From: Bacillota bacterium
GTDB taxonomy: Bacteria > Bacillota > UBA4882 > UBA8346
Direction: 5' to 3'
NCBI GenBank assembly: GCA_023400055.1
Contig: JAEXFN010000004.1
Span: forward strand, 31,341-95,340
DNA: 64,000 bases
Shown: piece after piece, positions 8,556 to 16,930 of the stretch
Layout: each line of letters starts with the position of its first letter
Position numbering within the stretch: the stretch's first letter is position 1
Translations under genes and position numbers: made by a program
Notes under the pieces: generated by a model
What the model was told of the DNA's origin: nothing
The model's database searches: none
What the model saw: the letters and a program-made list of their open reading frames with translations, nothing else

Positions 8556-8750
8556 CCGTCGGTTTTCATCTCCATAACAACATTGCCAAATTTCGTTTAC
8601 GCAAACGAGATGACCTTTTCGCCTTTTTAAAAGCAAACCCCTGCGTTGCCTGCGAAAATTAACGATATTGACATACTCCGGGGCCGCCAGCATCAAAAAA
8701 GAGACTGCCGGAGCAATCTCTTTGGACGGTTTGATTTTCGAGAAGGGCCG

Positions 8751-9182
8751 TTAAACGTTATAAACTTCCTTACCGCTCAACAACTTGACGTTGTGCAGCT
8801 GCAGCAGTTCGATCGCCCGGTCGATGTGCTCGACCCGGAAGACCACCACCGCGTCATTGTCCGAGCGGCCCACGAAGGCGTACATGTACTCGATATTAAT
8901 CCCGCAATCATCCAACGTCTGCAGGATCGCGGCCAGGCCGCCGGGATGGTCGGGGACCTGCACGGCGATGATCTCGGTCATGCTGACGGTGTATTCCTGT
9001 TCCTTCAAAATCCGCCAAGCCTTCTCGGGATCGCTGACGATCAGCCGCAGAATCCCGAAATCGGTCGTATCGGCGATCGATAAGGCCCGAATGTTAATAT
9101 CATTATCCCCCAGCGTCTTGGTGACCCGGGCGAGGCGACCCGACTGGTTTTCTAGAAAGATCGAAATTTGCTTGACTTTCAT
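8751..9182 (-). CDS. Tandem ACT-domain protein
   Basis: This 143-residue protein consists of two ACT domains: residues about 2-66 (VKQISIFLENQSGRLARVTKTL) and about 70-135 (IIAVQVPDHPGGLAAILQTL). ACT domains bind amino acids. Stand-alone tandem-ACT proteins (COG4747) are commonly encoded next to phenylacetate-CoA ligase, as here. It probably senses or modulates aromatic amino acid or aryl-acid metabolism, but its partner is unknown. An AAGGAG site sits 7 bases before the ATG at 9182 and only 1 base before the ATG at 9188, so 9182 is the preferred start. A 269-base structured spacer separates it from paaK. Confidence 0.85.
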   Translation of the reverse strand: MKVKQISIFLENQSGRLARVTKTLGDNDINIRALSIADTTDFGILRLIVSDPEKAWRILKEQEYTVSMTEIIAVQVPDHPGGLAAILQTLDDCGINIEYMYAFVGRSDNDAVVVFRVEHIDRAIELLQLHNVKLLSGKEVYNV

Positions 9183-9321
9183 GCTCATTCTCCTTTCTCT
9201 TAATCCGTGATCCATGGCTGAATTACCATTTTGGAAAATGCGTTAAAGCATCGCGATTCTCCAAATTGCTGGCAGGGATTACCACCGGAGTATTACGATT
9301 CTTTTTGCCGATAATACTTCG

Positions 9322-9387
9322 TGATCGCCACCAAAAATCCCTTTCCCCGATAGCGGGCGAAAAAAGTTTTTTGAACGGTGGCGATCA
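9322..9387. other. Perfect 11-bp inverted repeat in the paaK-ACT spacer
   Basis: TGATCGCCACC (9322-9332) and GGTGGCGATCA (9377-9387) are exact complements 44 bases apart, enclosing a smaller CCC-GATAGC-GGG-like hairpin and two A/T runs. It could be an RNA processing or stability element between two co-transcribed genes, or a protein site. No T-box or riboswitch core is recognisable. Confidence 0.5.
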
Positions 9388-9451
9388 TTTCAAACTGCTC
9401 TTATAATTTATGTCGGCTGCAACGGACCATTCCCGCCCTCGACCGGGATCC

Positions 9452-10765
9452 TCATTGCTGGGAATCGGAATAAACATCACGGCGATCGATCACCCGTTTG
9501 GCCTTGCCTTCGCTGCGGGCGATGGTCTTGGGCTCGACCAGCTTAACCCGGGCCGAGATCCCCAGGGTGCTTTGGATCTCGCGTTTGATTCGGCCTTCGA
9601 TCTCTTCCAGTTTGCGGACTTCATCGGAGAAGAGCCGCTCGGAGATCTCCACCCAGATCTCCAGATCGTCGAGATTGCCTTCGCGATCGACGATCAATTG
9701 GTAATGGGGTTCGGTCTCGCCGATCTCCAGCAACACGCTTTCGATCTGGGACGGGAAGACATTGACGCCGCGGATGATCAGCATGTCGTCGGTGCGGCCC
9801 ATCACCCGGTGCATCCGCAGGTGAGTCCGGCCGCAAGGACACGCCTCGTTGAAGAGGATGCTGATGTCGCGGGTGCGGTAGCGGATCAGCGGCAGCGCTT
9901 CCTTGGTGATACAGGTGAAGACGAGCTCGCCTTTTTCGCCGTAGGGCAAGACCGCGCCGCTGGCCGGATCGATCACTTCCACCATGAAATGATCCTCCCA
10001 GACGTGCAAGCCGTTCTGAACCAGGCATTCGCTGGCTACGCCGGGCCCCATCACTTCGCTCAGGCCATAGATGTCGATGGCTTTGATGTTCCACTTCTCC
10101 TCGATCTCCTTGCGCATGGCGTTGGACCAGGGCTCGGCGCCGAAGAAGCCGACCCGCACCGGCATGCCGCGCAGATCGATCCCTTCCTCGGCGGCGGTTT
10201 CCGCCATGAACAGGCTGTAGGATGGCGTACAGGCCACGGCGGTCGTGCCAAAGTCGTTCATGATCTGCAGCTGGCGTTTGGTATTGCCGCCAGAGATGGG
10301 AATGACCGCCGCGCCGATCTTCTCCGCGCCGTAATGGGCCCCCAGCCCGCCGGTGAACAATCCGTAACCGTAAGCGATCTGCACGGTGTCCTTGTTGGTC
10401 ACCCCGCCGCAGCTCATGGTGCGGGCCATCACTTCCGCCCAGGTATTGATGTCACTTTTGGTGTAGCCGACCACCGTCATCTTGCCGGTGGTGCCGGAAG
10501 AGGCGTGGATCCGCACCACTTCGTCCTTGGGCACGGCGAACAGTCCGAACGGATAATTGTCCCGCAAGTCTTGTTTGTAAGTGAAAGGCAGCCGGGCCAG
10601 ATCGGCGACGCTATGAATATCTTCGGGCGCGATGCCCGCTTCCTGCATTTTTTGGCGGTAAAACGGCACATTCTGATAAACGCGCGCCACCGTCCGGCGC
10701 AACCGTTCCACCTGCAATTTTTGCAATTCGGGGCGGGGCATGGCTTCGATCTCAGGATTCCACAA
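9452..10765 (-). CDS. paaK: Phenylacetate-CoA ligase
   Basis: This 437-residue adenylate-forming enzyme activates phenylacetate (or a related aryl acid) with ATP and CoA. HASSGTTGKMTVVGYT (about residue 85-105) is the P-loop-like motif. Also visible are IYGLSEVMGPGVASEC, TCITKEALPLIRYRTRD (motif A8) and the C-terminal IARSEGKAKRVIDRR with the catalytic Lys. Length is normal for PaaK. A stop codon lies two codons upstream, so the start is the TTG at 10765, about 9 bases after AAGGAGG. It lies behind a T-box leader and ahead of a tandem-ACT gene. In anaerobes such ligases let aryl acids be reductively carboxylated to aromatic amino acids. No iorAB is in this window. Confidence 0.9.
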   Translation of the reverse strand: MWNPEIEAMPRPELQKLQVERLRRTVARVYQNVPFYRQKMQEAGIAPEDIHSVADLARLPFTYKQDLRDNYPFGLFAVPKDEVVRIHASSGTTGKMTVVGYTKSDINTWAEVMARTMSCGGVTNKDTVQIAYGYGLFTGGLGAHYGAEKIGAAVIPISGGNTKRQLQIMNDFGTTAVACTPSYSLFMAETAAEEGIDLRGMPVRVGFFGAEPWSNAMRKEIEEKWNIKAIDIYGLSEVMGPGVASECLVQNGLHVWEDHFMVEVIDPASGAVLPYGEKGELVFTCITKEALPLIRYRTRDISILFNEACPCGRTHLRMHRVMGRTDDMLIIRGVNVFPSQIESVLLEIGETEPHYQLIVDREGNLDDLEIWVEISERLFSDEVRKLEEIEGRIKREIQSTLGISARVKLVEPKTIARSEGKAKRVIDRRDVYSDSQQ

Positions 10766-10925
10766 GATTCATTCCTCCTTTTTCATTTCACCCGATCCGG
10801 GGCAGGTAAAATCCGCAACAAAATCGATACTGCTTTTGGCAATTTCAATGGTATAATCGTATGAGTAACGAAAGCAACCACCCCCAAAAGACCGATCCGA
10901 AAAGCAATTTCGGGAAAAAAGCGAT

Positions 10926-11252
10926 AAAAAAACCTTTCGTCTCCATGAGACGAAAGGTTTTTTCGCGGTACCACTCAATTTGATCCCGGCGACGGGATCC
11001 GCTCACTGGCCGCAACCGGCACAATCCATGCCGGTTAGGGCTGCTCCACGGATAACGGCGGGAGATTCCGGCCTGACCTACTACCGCGCTCAAGGCGGAT
11101 TCAGCGGGCAACTCCGAGGCGAACTTCCGGCCGCTTCCGTAAGCCCCCTCCCACCAACCGGGGCTCGCTGTGATTACGCTCCACGCCGTACTTTTCCTCT
11201 TCAATGTCGTTAAGCTTTATGGGTCATTCGAATATGACGGACATATAAAATT
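10926..11252 (-). ncRNA. T-box riboswitch, predicted tRNA-Phe (UUC) specificity, upstream of paaK
   Basis: On the minus strand the leader shows the AGTA motif of the specifier loop, the AGCGAGCCCC...GGTTGGTGGGAGGGG distal stem I and the T-box core GAGTGGTACCGCG (10976-10964). An intrinsic terminator ends it (10959-10926: CCTTTCGTCTC-ATG-GAGACGAAAGG then T7). Aligned with the glyQS layout (GAA, one base, specifier, purine), the 3' side of the specifier loop reads GAA-G-TTC-G, giving UUC (positions 11123-11121) and hence tRNA-Phe. The T-box bulge is UGGU, which pairs with an A discriminator, as in tRNA-Phe. Uncharged tRNA-Phe would antiterminate and switch on paaK. T-box identity is very secure; the specifier is my hand alignment. 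Confidence 0.9.
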
Positions 11253-11258
11253 GTTTCT

Positions 11259-11287
11259 ATTATATCACCGGGTCCGGCTCCGGTCAA
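11259..11287 (-). promoter_or_regulatory. Sigma-A promoter of the T-box/paaK transcript
   Basis: Read on the minus strand: TTGACC (11287-11282), 17-base spacer, TATAAT (11264-11259). Predicted transcription start is about 11252, immediately ahead of the T-box stem I. Confidence 0.8.
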
Positions 11288-11408
11288 TCCTCGAACTGCC
11301 GGGAATGGGTCCCGATCGTTAAATTCTCCGGCCTGCCAGCATCCCAGATATTTGGCGACCGTTTCGAGATTCAGTAGGACCCATTTCCCTCCTGCCGTTT
11401 TTGGGTTT

Positions 11409-11436
11409 GAAAAAAGCGCCCCATTGGCCGCCCTTT
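11409..11436 (-). terminator. Probable terminator of the TtcA-like gene
   Basis: On the minus strand GGGCGGCC-AAT-GGGGCGC (one mismatch in the stem) is followed by six T residues, 23 bases after the stop at 11459. Confidence 0.5.
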
Positions 11437-11458
11437 CCCCATTGATTTTAACCGTCGG

Positions 11459-12247
11459 CTATTGCCGCCGCAGCATGATCCGGCGCTGCTTCTCCGCGAG
11501 ACTGAGCTCGGCCGGCCAAAGCTCGCTGGGCCGGCCCTCACGCAGCGCGGCGGCCAGATTGTTGAAGATCCGCTTATCAGTCCGCGCTAATTTGCGGATC
11601 AAGTCTTTGGTCTCCGCCCGCTTGGTCCGGCCGTCCTGCGGACAGGGACTGGGGATCGGCGTAAAACCGGTCACCGGCACCAGCTTGCGGATCTCCGCTT
11701 CTCTGAAATAAACCAGCGGCCGGATGACCGCGATCCCCGACCGTTCCAGCTCGGTCCGGGGCAGGAAGGTCTTGATCTGGCCCGAATAAATGATGCTCAT
11801 CAGGAAGGTCTCGACTGCGTCATCGTGGTGGTGGGCCAACGCCACCACATTATAGTCATGCTCCCTGGCGAAACGGTTCATCGCACCGCGCCGCAGGAAG
11901 GAACAGGTAGCACAAGGCCCCTCGGGGTTCTCCGGGCCAAAGGCGTACTTGGCGATCTCCGTTTTCATGAGGTGAAACACCACTCCCAGTCGGTCGCAAT
12001 ACGCCGCCAGCGGCGCCGGATCGGAGGGTTCCGCAAAACCGAGATCGATATGCAGCGCCCCTAGGGTAAAGGGAATTATCCCTTGGCGCTGCAGGAGCGA
12101 TAACCCGTAAAGCATCACCGAACTGTCCTTACCGCCGGAAAGGCCGACCAACACCCGGTCATTCGGGCGGATCAGGTCAAACTCCAGGATGGCCCGGAGC
12201 AATTTCCGGGTGGCGGTACGGGGCAGGCTGAGCCGTTGCTCCGACAT
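11459..12247 (-). CDS. TtcA/TilS-family ATP-dependent tRNA thiolation protein
   Basis: This 262-residue PP-loop ATP pyrophosphatase has the SGGKDSSVMLY motif near residue 37. A paired-Cys segment GPCATCSFLRRGAMNRFA lies near 118, and PSPCPQDGRTKR near 205, the arrangement of TtcA-type enzymes where Cys residues hold an Fe-S cluster. The family makes 2-thiocytidine or related thio-modifications in tRNA. ALAHHHDDAVETFLM is another family landmark. Because related group II PP-loop proteins have varied targets, the exact nucleotide is uncertain. The ATG at 12247 follows GCGAGG by 7 bases. A terminator lies on each side, so it is monocistronic. Confidence 0.82.
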   Translation of the reverse strand: MSEQRLSLPRTATRKLLRAILEFDLIRPNDRVLVGLSGGKDSSVMLYGLSLLQRQGIIPFTLGALHIDLGFAEPSDPAPLAAYCDRLGVVFHLMKTEIAKYAFGPENPEGPCATCSFLRRGAMNRFAREHDYNVVALAHHHDDAVETFLMSIIYSGQIKTFLPRTELERSGIAVIRPLVYFREAEIRKLVPVTGFTPIPSPCPQDGRTKRAETKDLIRKLARTDKRIFNNLAAALREGRPSELWPAELSLAEKQRRIMLRRQ

Positions 12248-12421
12248 GAAAAAACCTCGCTTTTTGATCTTAATTAATCCGATCGATCATGATAAACGAT
12301 TTTGTAAAATCGCTTTTTTCGCTATAAAATAACGAATGCCCAATAATATCATTTTACACCGATCGCAACCGAGAAACCACGGGAAATCGGCAAAAATTAG
12401 CGTCAAACCGGATCCGCCAAT

Positions 12422-12446
12422 AAAAAAATCCGGTATAATCCGGATC
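12422..12446 (-). terminator. Intrinsic terminator after mbl
   Basis: On the minus strand ATCCGG-attata-CCGGAT is followed by seven T residues, about 53 bases beyond the mbl stop. Confidence 0.75.
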
Positions 12447-12498
12447 GTTTCATTATTATTTCTCAATTTTATATTATTTTATATTCGAGGCTCGGCTG

Positions 12499-13533
12499 TT
12501 ACATCGAACGGCTGCCCACGATCAAGTTATTTTTAATCGCTTCAAAACTCTCGTTCTCCAGAATCTTGCCGGTGCCCAACGCCACGCAGGAGAGGGGATC
12601 TTCGGCCAGATGAATGGGGATGCCCGTTTCTTCCGCCAACAGCCGGGAAAAGCCATGCAACAGTGAGCCACCGCCGGTCATCACGATGCCTTTGTCCACG
12701 ATATCCGAGGCCAGTTCCGGCGGAGTCCGCTCCAGCACCGATTTGATGCCGTCGACAATGGCGGTGATCGGCTCCGATAAGGCCTGGAACGAATCGGTGG
12801 AGGTAAACTTGATCGTCCGGGGCAGGCCGGTCACCAGATCGCGGCCCCGGATCTCCATGGCTTTCCCTTCGCCCTCCGGATAGGCGGAGCCGATCTCGAT
12901 CTTAATCTCCTCGGCGGTCCGTTCGCCGATCATCATATTATACATTTTCTTGATGTAACGGATGATCGCCTCATCAAACTTGTCCCCGCCGATGCGAAGC
13001 GACTCGCTGACCACGATGCCGCCCAATGAAATGATGGCGATATCGGTGGTCCCCCCACCGATATCGACCACCATGTTGCCGCTGGCTTCGGTGATGTTCA
13101 AACCGGCGCCGATCGCCGCGGCCATCGGTTCCTCGATCAGGATCGTCTTTTTGGCGCCGGCTTGAACCGCCGCTTCCAAGACCGCGCGCTTTTCGACGCT
13201 GGTTACTCCGGACGGGACACAGACCACGACTTGGGGCCGAAAGAAGCGAGGTTTGGGGGAGACTCGTTCAATGAAGTATTTGAGCATGGTCTCGGTCACG
13301 TCGTAATCAGCGATGACTCCGTCTTTCAACGGCCGGATGGCGACAATGTTGCCGGGCGTCCGGCCGATCATCTGCCGAGCCGCTTCACCGACCGCTAAAA
13401 TCTTATTGGAGTCTTTCTGCAAAGCAACGACCGAGGGCTCACGGATGACGATTCCGCGTTTTTTCACATAAACCAATACACTTGCGGTGCCGAGATCAAT
13501 CCCGATGTCCGTGACAAAATTGCGCCAGTTCAA
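12499..13533 (-). CDS. mbl: MreB/Mbl family rod-shape determining actin homologue
   Basis: This 344-residue bacterial actin starts with DIGIDLGTASVLVYVKKRGIVIREPS (phosphate-1 region, quoted in part). It contains VVDIGGGTTDIAIISLGG (phosphate-2) near 155-175 and GIVMTGGGSLLHGF (adenosine motif) near 285. It polymerises under the membrane to organise lateral wall synthesis. Its position immediately downstream of spoIIID matches the spoIIID-mbl order of Bacillus and clostridia, which is why I prefer Mbl to MreB; no mreCD follows. The start is the TTG at 13533, 8 bases after AGGAGGG. Confidence 0.9.
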   Translation of the reverse strand: MNWRNFVTDIGIDLGTASVLVYVKKRGIVIREPSVVALQKDSNKILAVGEAARQMIGRTPGNIVAIRPLKDGVIADYDVTETMLKYFIERVSPKPRFFRPQVVVCVPSGVTSVEKRAVLEAAVQAGAKKTILIEEPMAAAIGAGLNITEASGNMVVDIGGGTTDIAIISLGGIVVSESLRIGGDKFDEAIIRYIKKMYNMMIGERTAEEIKIEIGSAYPEGEGKAMEIRGRDLVTGLPRTIKFTSTDSFQALSEPITAIVDGIKSVLERTPPELASDIVDKGIVMTGGGSLLHGFSRLLAEETGIPIHLAEDPLSCVALGTGKILENESFEAIKNNLIVGSRSM

Positions 13534-13782
13534 TCCGCTGCCCTCCTAAAATAATATGTCGCAGTCCCTTGGAACGCGGACATAGATTCCGAAATTTACC
13601 CGACCAAAGAATGCTGCAATCTGCCGCTTTGAAATGACAATGACCCTTGAAATATACGAAAACCAGCGTAAGAAAGTAATATTTATATCAATCATCGCAA
13701 TATATAGATGACTGGATAAATTGCGACTATTTTTTCCGGGAATAGCTAAAAATTCCAATAATTTTCCCTGCGAAAAATTTTT

Positions 13783-14073
13783 CTACGTCTTTTTGGAATA
13801 TCCTCCTTTTTTTAGTGATGTTTCGGGCTGTTTTTGGTATTTCTTACGAGTCGCTTCACCGCCGCGGATATGGCGTTCCGCCTTGTTCACTTCCAGAACG
13901 CGCTTGACCTCCCGGGCGAGGCTGCGGTTGATCCCGGGCAATCTTTCTGTGACGTCTTTATGAACCGTGCTTTTGCTGACGCCGAAAAATTTGGCGGTCT
14001 GCCGGACAGTGGCTCTTTTGTCGGCGATATAATTGCTCAGGTCCAGCACGCGCTTTTCAATGTAATCCTTCAC
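13783..14073 (-). CDS. spoIIID: Sporulation transcription factor SpoIIID
   Basis: This 96-residue protein aligns by eye along its length with B. subtilis SpoIIID: the N-terminal DYI-RV-L--YI, the helix-turn-helix ATVRQTAKFFGVSKSTVHKDVTERLP (in parts) and the basic tail RHIRGGEATRKKYQ. It is the mother-cell regulator acting after sigma-E. The start is the GTG at 14073, directly behind a purine-rich GGAGGGTGGGGGG site and matching the N-terminus of known homologues. An upstream in-frame ATG is part of the ribosome site. A sigma-E-like promoter lies about 30-60 bases upstream. Confidence 0.95.
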   Translation of the reverse strand: MKDYIEKRVLDLSNYIADKRATVRQTAKFFGVSKSTVHKDVTERLPGINRSLAREVKRVLEVNKAERHIRGGEATRKKYQKQPETSLKKGGYSKKT

Positions 14074-14104
14074 GACCCCCCCACCCTCCATATTTTTTAC
14101 TACA

Positions 14105-14133
14105 TGTATATGGCTTGGGCAGGGGGATTATGA
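14105..14133 (-). promoter_or_regulatory. Sigma-E-like promoter of spoIIID
   Basis: Minus strand TCATAAT (14133-14127), 14-base spacer, CATATACA (14112-14105). This compares with the sigma-E consensus kmATATT-N14/15-CATACAnT (6 of 7 and 6 of 8 matches). SpoIIID is sigma-E-dependent in Bacillus, and the layout parallels the candidate in front of spoIID. Confidence 0.5.
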
Positions 14134-14352
14134 AGATATTCCGCGATTTCGATCCGGCGGCAAGCTGCCGATAGAAAACGCAGCTTAAACTAAAGGAATT
14201 TTTTTCCTCATGACTCCGGCAAGATGAGGATCTGGCTCATCCTGTTACAAGCGGTAGTAAGTTGAATCAAATCCCTTAACTTTGATCATGGCCAGTTTTA
14301 GAGAGTGAAAAGCATACTAAAAATTCAATTCAGCCTGCCATATCGGGCACGT

Positions 14353-15084
14353 CTATTGCGGGGACTCTAACCCGTCGACAATCTTGCCCGGGTCAACCGG
14401 CTGTTTCTCGTGATATAAACCAAAATGGAAGGCGGGTTGCGGCTGATAACATCCTTTCGGTCCACTGGTTCCCACCACGACTCCCTTGATGACCTTCTCG
14501 CCTTCGTGGACCATGGCCTTGCTGAGATTGGAATAAACGCTTTCCCAATCATTGCCGTGATCGAGCGTCACGGCATAAGTTCCGCTGCCGGTTTTGGTCA
14601 CTGCGGTAACCATTCCTTCGGCGGCCGCCATCACGCTGGTTCCTTCCGGTACCGCCAGATCGACGCCGGGATGCAACCGCCAGGCATGATCGTCCGATAC
14701 CCAATCAAATTTTTGAATGACTTGTCCGAGCGCCGGGCGGCTGAAACTTTGGGGGTCGAATTTCGCTCCCGGTTGCGGCCGCTGTTGCAGTTGCAACTCT
14801 TTTTGCAACCGCGCCACTTCTTGCTGAAGCGCAGCAACGGATAATTTGGCGTTTTGTTTGATCCGGGCCGCCTGCCAGGTTTGAATCTTCTGCAAGCCAT
14901 GGGTCGGTCCCCATAAAAAGAAACCCGCTCCGAAGGCGCATAAGTAAATGATCCAATACCGCGGCGCCAAAAACGGCCGGCCGCTTCTTAACAGATTCCG
15001 GCCCTGCCGGCGGATCTGAATCAGCTGTTTTTGGAAAGCCACTAGAAAATTCAACCAGCTCCGGCGGAAGTTCATCTTACCCAA
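14353..15084 (-). CDS. spoIIQ: LytM/M23-domain forespore protein, SpoIIQ-like
   Basis: This protein of about 243 residues has one membrane helix (YWIIYLCAFGAGFFLW), a coiled-coil stretch (LSVAALQQEVARLQKELQLQQ) and a C-terminal M23/LytM domain (about 130-235). The first zinc motif is present (LHPGVDLAVPEG, HxxxD). The expected HxH of the second motif reads PAFHFGLY, so one His is replaced by Ala and peptidase activity is doubtful. SpoIIQ of B. subtilis is also catalytically degenerate and bridges the two engulfment membranes. Location between spoIID and spoIIID supports SpoIIQ. I take the TTG at 15084, 6 bases after GAGGTG; the ATG at 15075 is an alternative. Confidence 0.82.
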   Translation of the reverse strand: MGKMNFRRSWLNFLVAFQKQLIQIRRQGRNLLRSGRPFLAPRYWIIYLCAFGAGFFLWGPTHGLQKIQTWQAARIKQNAKLSVAALQQEVARLQKELQLQQRPQPGAKFDPQSFSRPALGQVIQKFDWVSDDHAWRLHPGVDLAVPEGTSVMAAAEGMVTAVTKTGSGTYAVTLDHGNDWESVYSNLSKAMVHEGEKVIKGVVVGTSGPKGCYQPQPAFHFGLYHEKQPVDPGKIVDGLESPQ

Positions 15085-15182
15085 GACGATCACCTCAGCA
15101 ATATTCTTTCCAGCCGGAGAAAATTTATCCAATTTTTTATTGCCGGTTTCAGAAAAAAATTCCGTCGCTGGCAGCTGCGTCG

Positions 15183-16130
15183 TTACTGGGGCAGCTGGAG
15201 TTTGACCAGTTGAACTCCCCGGTAGTAGTGAAGCAGAATGCGGCGATAATCCCAGCCGCTCTTGGCCATGCCGTTGGCGCCGTACTGGCAGAGTCCGACA
15301 CCGTGCCCATACCCGATGGTTTTAAAGACAATTCCGGCGGAGCTCGCCGTCCAGCCGATACAGGTGGAGGTCAAGCCCAGCTTTTGGCGGAATTCGATGC
15401 CGGTAAAATGATGTTTCCCGGCCTTCACCGCCAGAACACGCCCCTGGGCCGTACGCCGGGTGATCGCAAGTTGCCTGGCGTCGGCCAGCGGAATGCCCAG
15501 GGCCGAGGCCAGGCCGTTCCAGGTGAAGGAAGCCTGATTCTGATAACGTGGCGATTCCCGATCGAAGCCGCAGCTCTCACTCTGCAAGTAGGGGATGTCG
15601 TTTCCCCAGACCTCGGCGGCGGAAGCCGTGCCGACCCCGCAGGTCGAATGAAATACCGCGTCGATCGGTCGACCCTGATAGACCAGGATGATCCCGGCGG
15701 TCTCGCGCACGGCTTGTTTGATCTTGCGGTAGAATTCAGTAAACTCCGGCCCGCTCCAACGCTGACGCATGGAGGCAATCCCCACCCACGCCTGGGCTTC
15801 GTTGGGATCATCGCTGAAATCGGCCGCCGGATTGTCCGGGCAGCCTTTCCCGCCAAAACGCCGCATCCGCCGGACCGCCAGGGTCCGGGAGGCCACCGCT
15901 TGCGCCTTCAGAGCCTCCAGGGCGAATTTGGCCGGCATCTCCGCGGCCAGGGTCCCGACCAGATATTCTTCGAGATCCATCCGGTACAAGCGGCCCTCGC
16001 TATGAGCCATCAGGGTCACCGGAATCCCCGAATCGGCCGGTTTAAAACCATTTCGCTGAATAAGCACTACCGGGGTCAAAACGAGCAATAAAAAAAACAT
16101 GGCCACGATTAAGCCGTTATTGGGGTGCAA
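15183..16130 (-). CDS. spoIID: Stage II sporulation protein D, peptidoglycan lytic transglycosylase
   Basis: This 315-residue protein has an N-terminal membrane anchor (GLIVAMFFLLLVLTPVVLI) and the SpoIID catalytic domain: MDLEEYLVGTLAAEMPAKFALEALKAQAVASRTLA (in parts; the catalytic Glu is in AAEMP), VFHSTCGVGTASAAEVWG and the C-terminal GYGHGVGLCQYGANGMA. SpoIID degrades septal peptidoglycan in the mother cell during engulfment with SpoIIM/SpoIIP. I place the start at TTG 16130, 6 bases after GGGAGGG and just downstream of a sigma-E-like promoter. An ATG at 16160 lacks a ribosome site and would lie within the promoter. Confidence 0.9.
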   Translation of the reverse strand: MHPNNGLIVAMFFLLLVLTPVVLIQRNGFKPADSGIPVTLMAHSEGRLYRMDLEEYLVGTLAAEMPAKFALEALKAQAVASRTLAVRRMRRFGGKGCPDNPAADFSDDPNEAQAWVGIASMRQRWSGPEFTEFYRKIKQAVRETAGIILVYQGRPIDAVFHSTCGVGTASAAEVWGNDIPYLQSESCGFDRESPRYQNQASFTWNGLASALGIPLADARQLAITRRTAQGRVLAVKAGKHHFTGIEFRQKLGLTSTCIGWTASSAGIVFKTIGYGHGVGLCQYGANGMAKSGWDYRRILLHYYRGVQLVKLQLPQ

Positions 16131-16155
16131 CCGAATCCCTCCCGCCCTAATGTCC

Positions 16156-16184
16156 AGCATATGCGAGGGACTTGGAAAAGATGA
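16156..16184 (-). promoter_or_regulatory. Sigma-E-like promoter of spoIID
   Basis: Minus strand TCATCTT (16184-16178), 14-base spacer, CATATGCT (16163-16156); matches the sigma-E consensus at 6 of 7 and 6 of 8 positions. Spacing to the TTG start at 16130 leaves a leader of about 20 bases with the GGGAGGG site. Confidence 0.5.
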
Positions 16185-16321
16185 CTTTGGCCCAGGGAGA
16201 CAGCGAATGGAATCGGAGCGAGTCCGCTTCAAGTAAGCATTATAAATAATTAGAAATTCCCTGACTCACCTCTGCTTACTTCGAGATGGGAGCCGAATTG
16301 ATCAACCGATGGATCGAAATG

Positions 16322-16741
16322 TCATAAACAGCGGAGCCGGTGTGTTTTAAAAACTGTCCCGTTCAACTCGACCAGCAGCGTCTCCTCCGGCCCGATGAGG
16401 GTATCGCCGCCGGCAGCCAAATGCCCTGCGAGCCAGCGCTGCAAGTCGGACAGCATCTGCTCCAGAAATTCGGCATGGAGCGATTCCGGGTACTGGGCCC
16501 GGGGAATCGGATAAAACAACAAGGCCGGTTTCAATTGCCGGTCGATGGTAACCTTGGCGATGACGATCCCCGCGATTTTCGGCCGACTGACATAGCGCGG
16601 ATTGGGTTGAAAGCTGCGCTGCTTGCCAAATTCGATCCGCATATCGGCAAACTGTCTCGCCCAGGTTTGTGCCTCCGGCACCGAACAGGCATAGGCTTCG
16701 GCAGGTGAAAGTTTTTTAAAACTGGCGACTTTGACGGCCAT
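16322..16741 (-). CDS. Hypothetical protein
   Basis: I do not recognise this 139-residue soluble protein. It contains a central beta-rich stretch (RPKIAGIVIAKVTIDRQLKPALLFYPIP) followed by a helix (SLHAEFLEQMLSDLQRWLAGHL) and ends in RLRCL. No signal peptide, membrane segment or metal motif is visible. The ATG at 16741 follows AGGGG by about 7 bases. It lies alone between spoIID and the TRAP operon, on the same strand, with about 190 bases upstream of spoIID. Codon composition resembles its neighbours, so it is probably real. Confidence 0.6.
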   Translation of the reverse strand: MAVKVASFKKLSPAEAYACSVPEAQTWARQFADMRIEFGKQRSFQPNPRYVSRPKIAGIVIAKVTIDRQLKPALLFYPIPRAQYPESLHAEFLEQMLSDLQRWLAGHLAAGGDTLIGPEETLLVELNGTVFKTHRLRCL

Positions 16742-16930
16742 TCCAAAAACCCCTTTGGCGCCACACACGGCGGTCTATTTTTAGTTTTTTTGATTTATCC
16801 TTTTCAAAAAACCTTGTTTTCATAAGTTGCTCCATAAAGCGGTCAAGTTCATATTATTCAACGCCAAAAATGCCTCACCTGCTTGGCGGAACATTTATTG
16901 CGGTATGCAAACACACATTATGTCCAGAAC

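Noticed and set aside
7941..8696. Longer form of the HAD protein starting at 8696
   Set aside because: The 47 extra residues are basic and unrelated to the family; the ATG at 8555 places the catalytic DxD at the usual distance from the N-terminus.
3466..10864. Long open frames antisense to etfB, etfA, glcD and paaK (up to 484 codons)
   Set aside because: They mirror the third-position GC of the real genes, lack ribosome sites and encode His/Gly/Asp-rich nonsense without domains.
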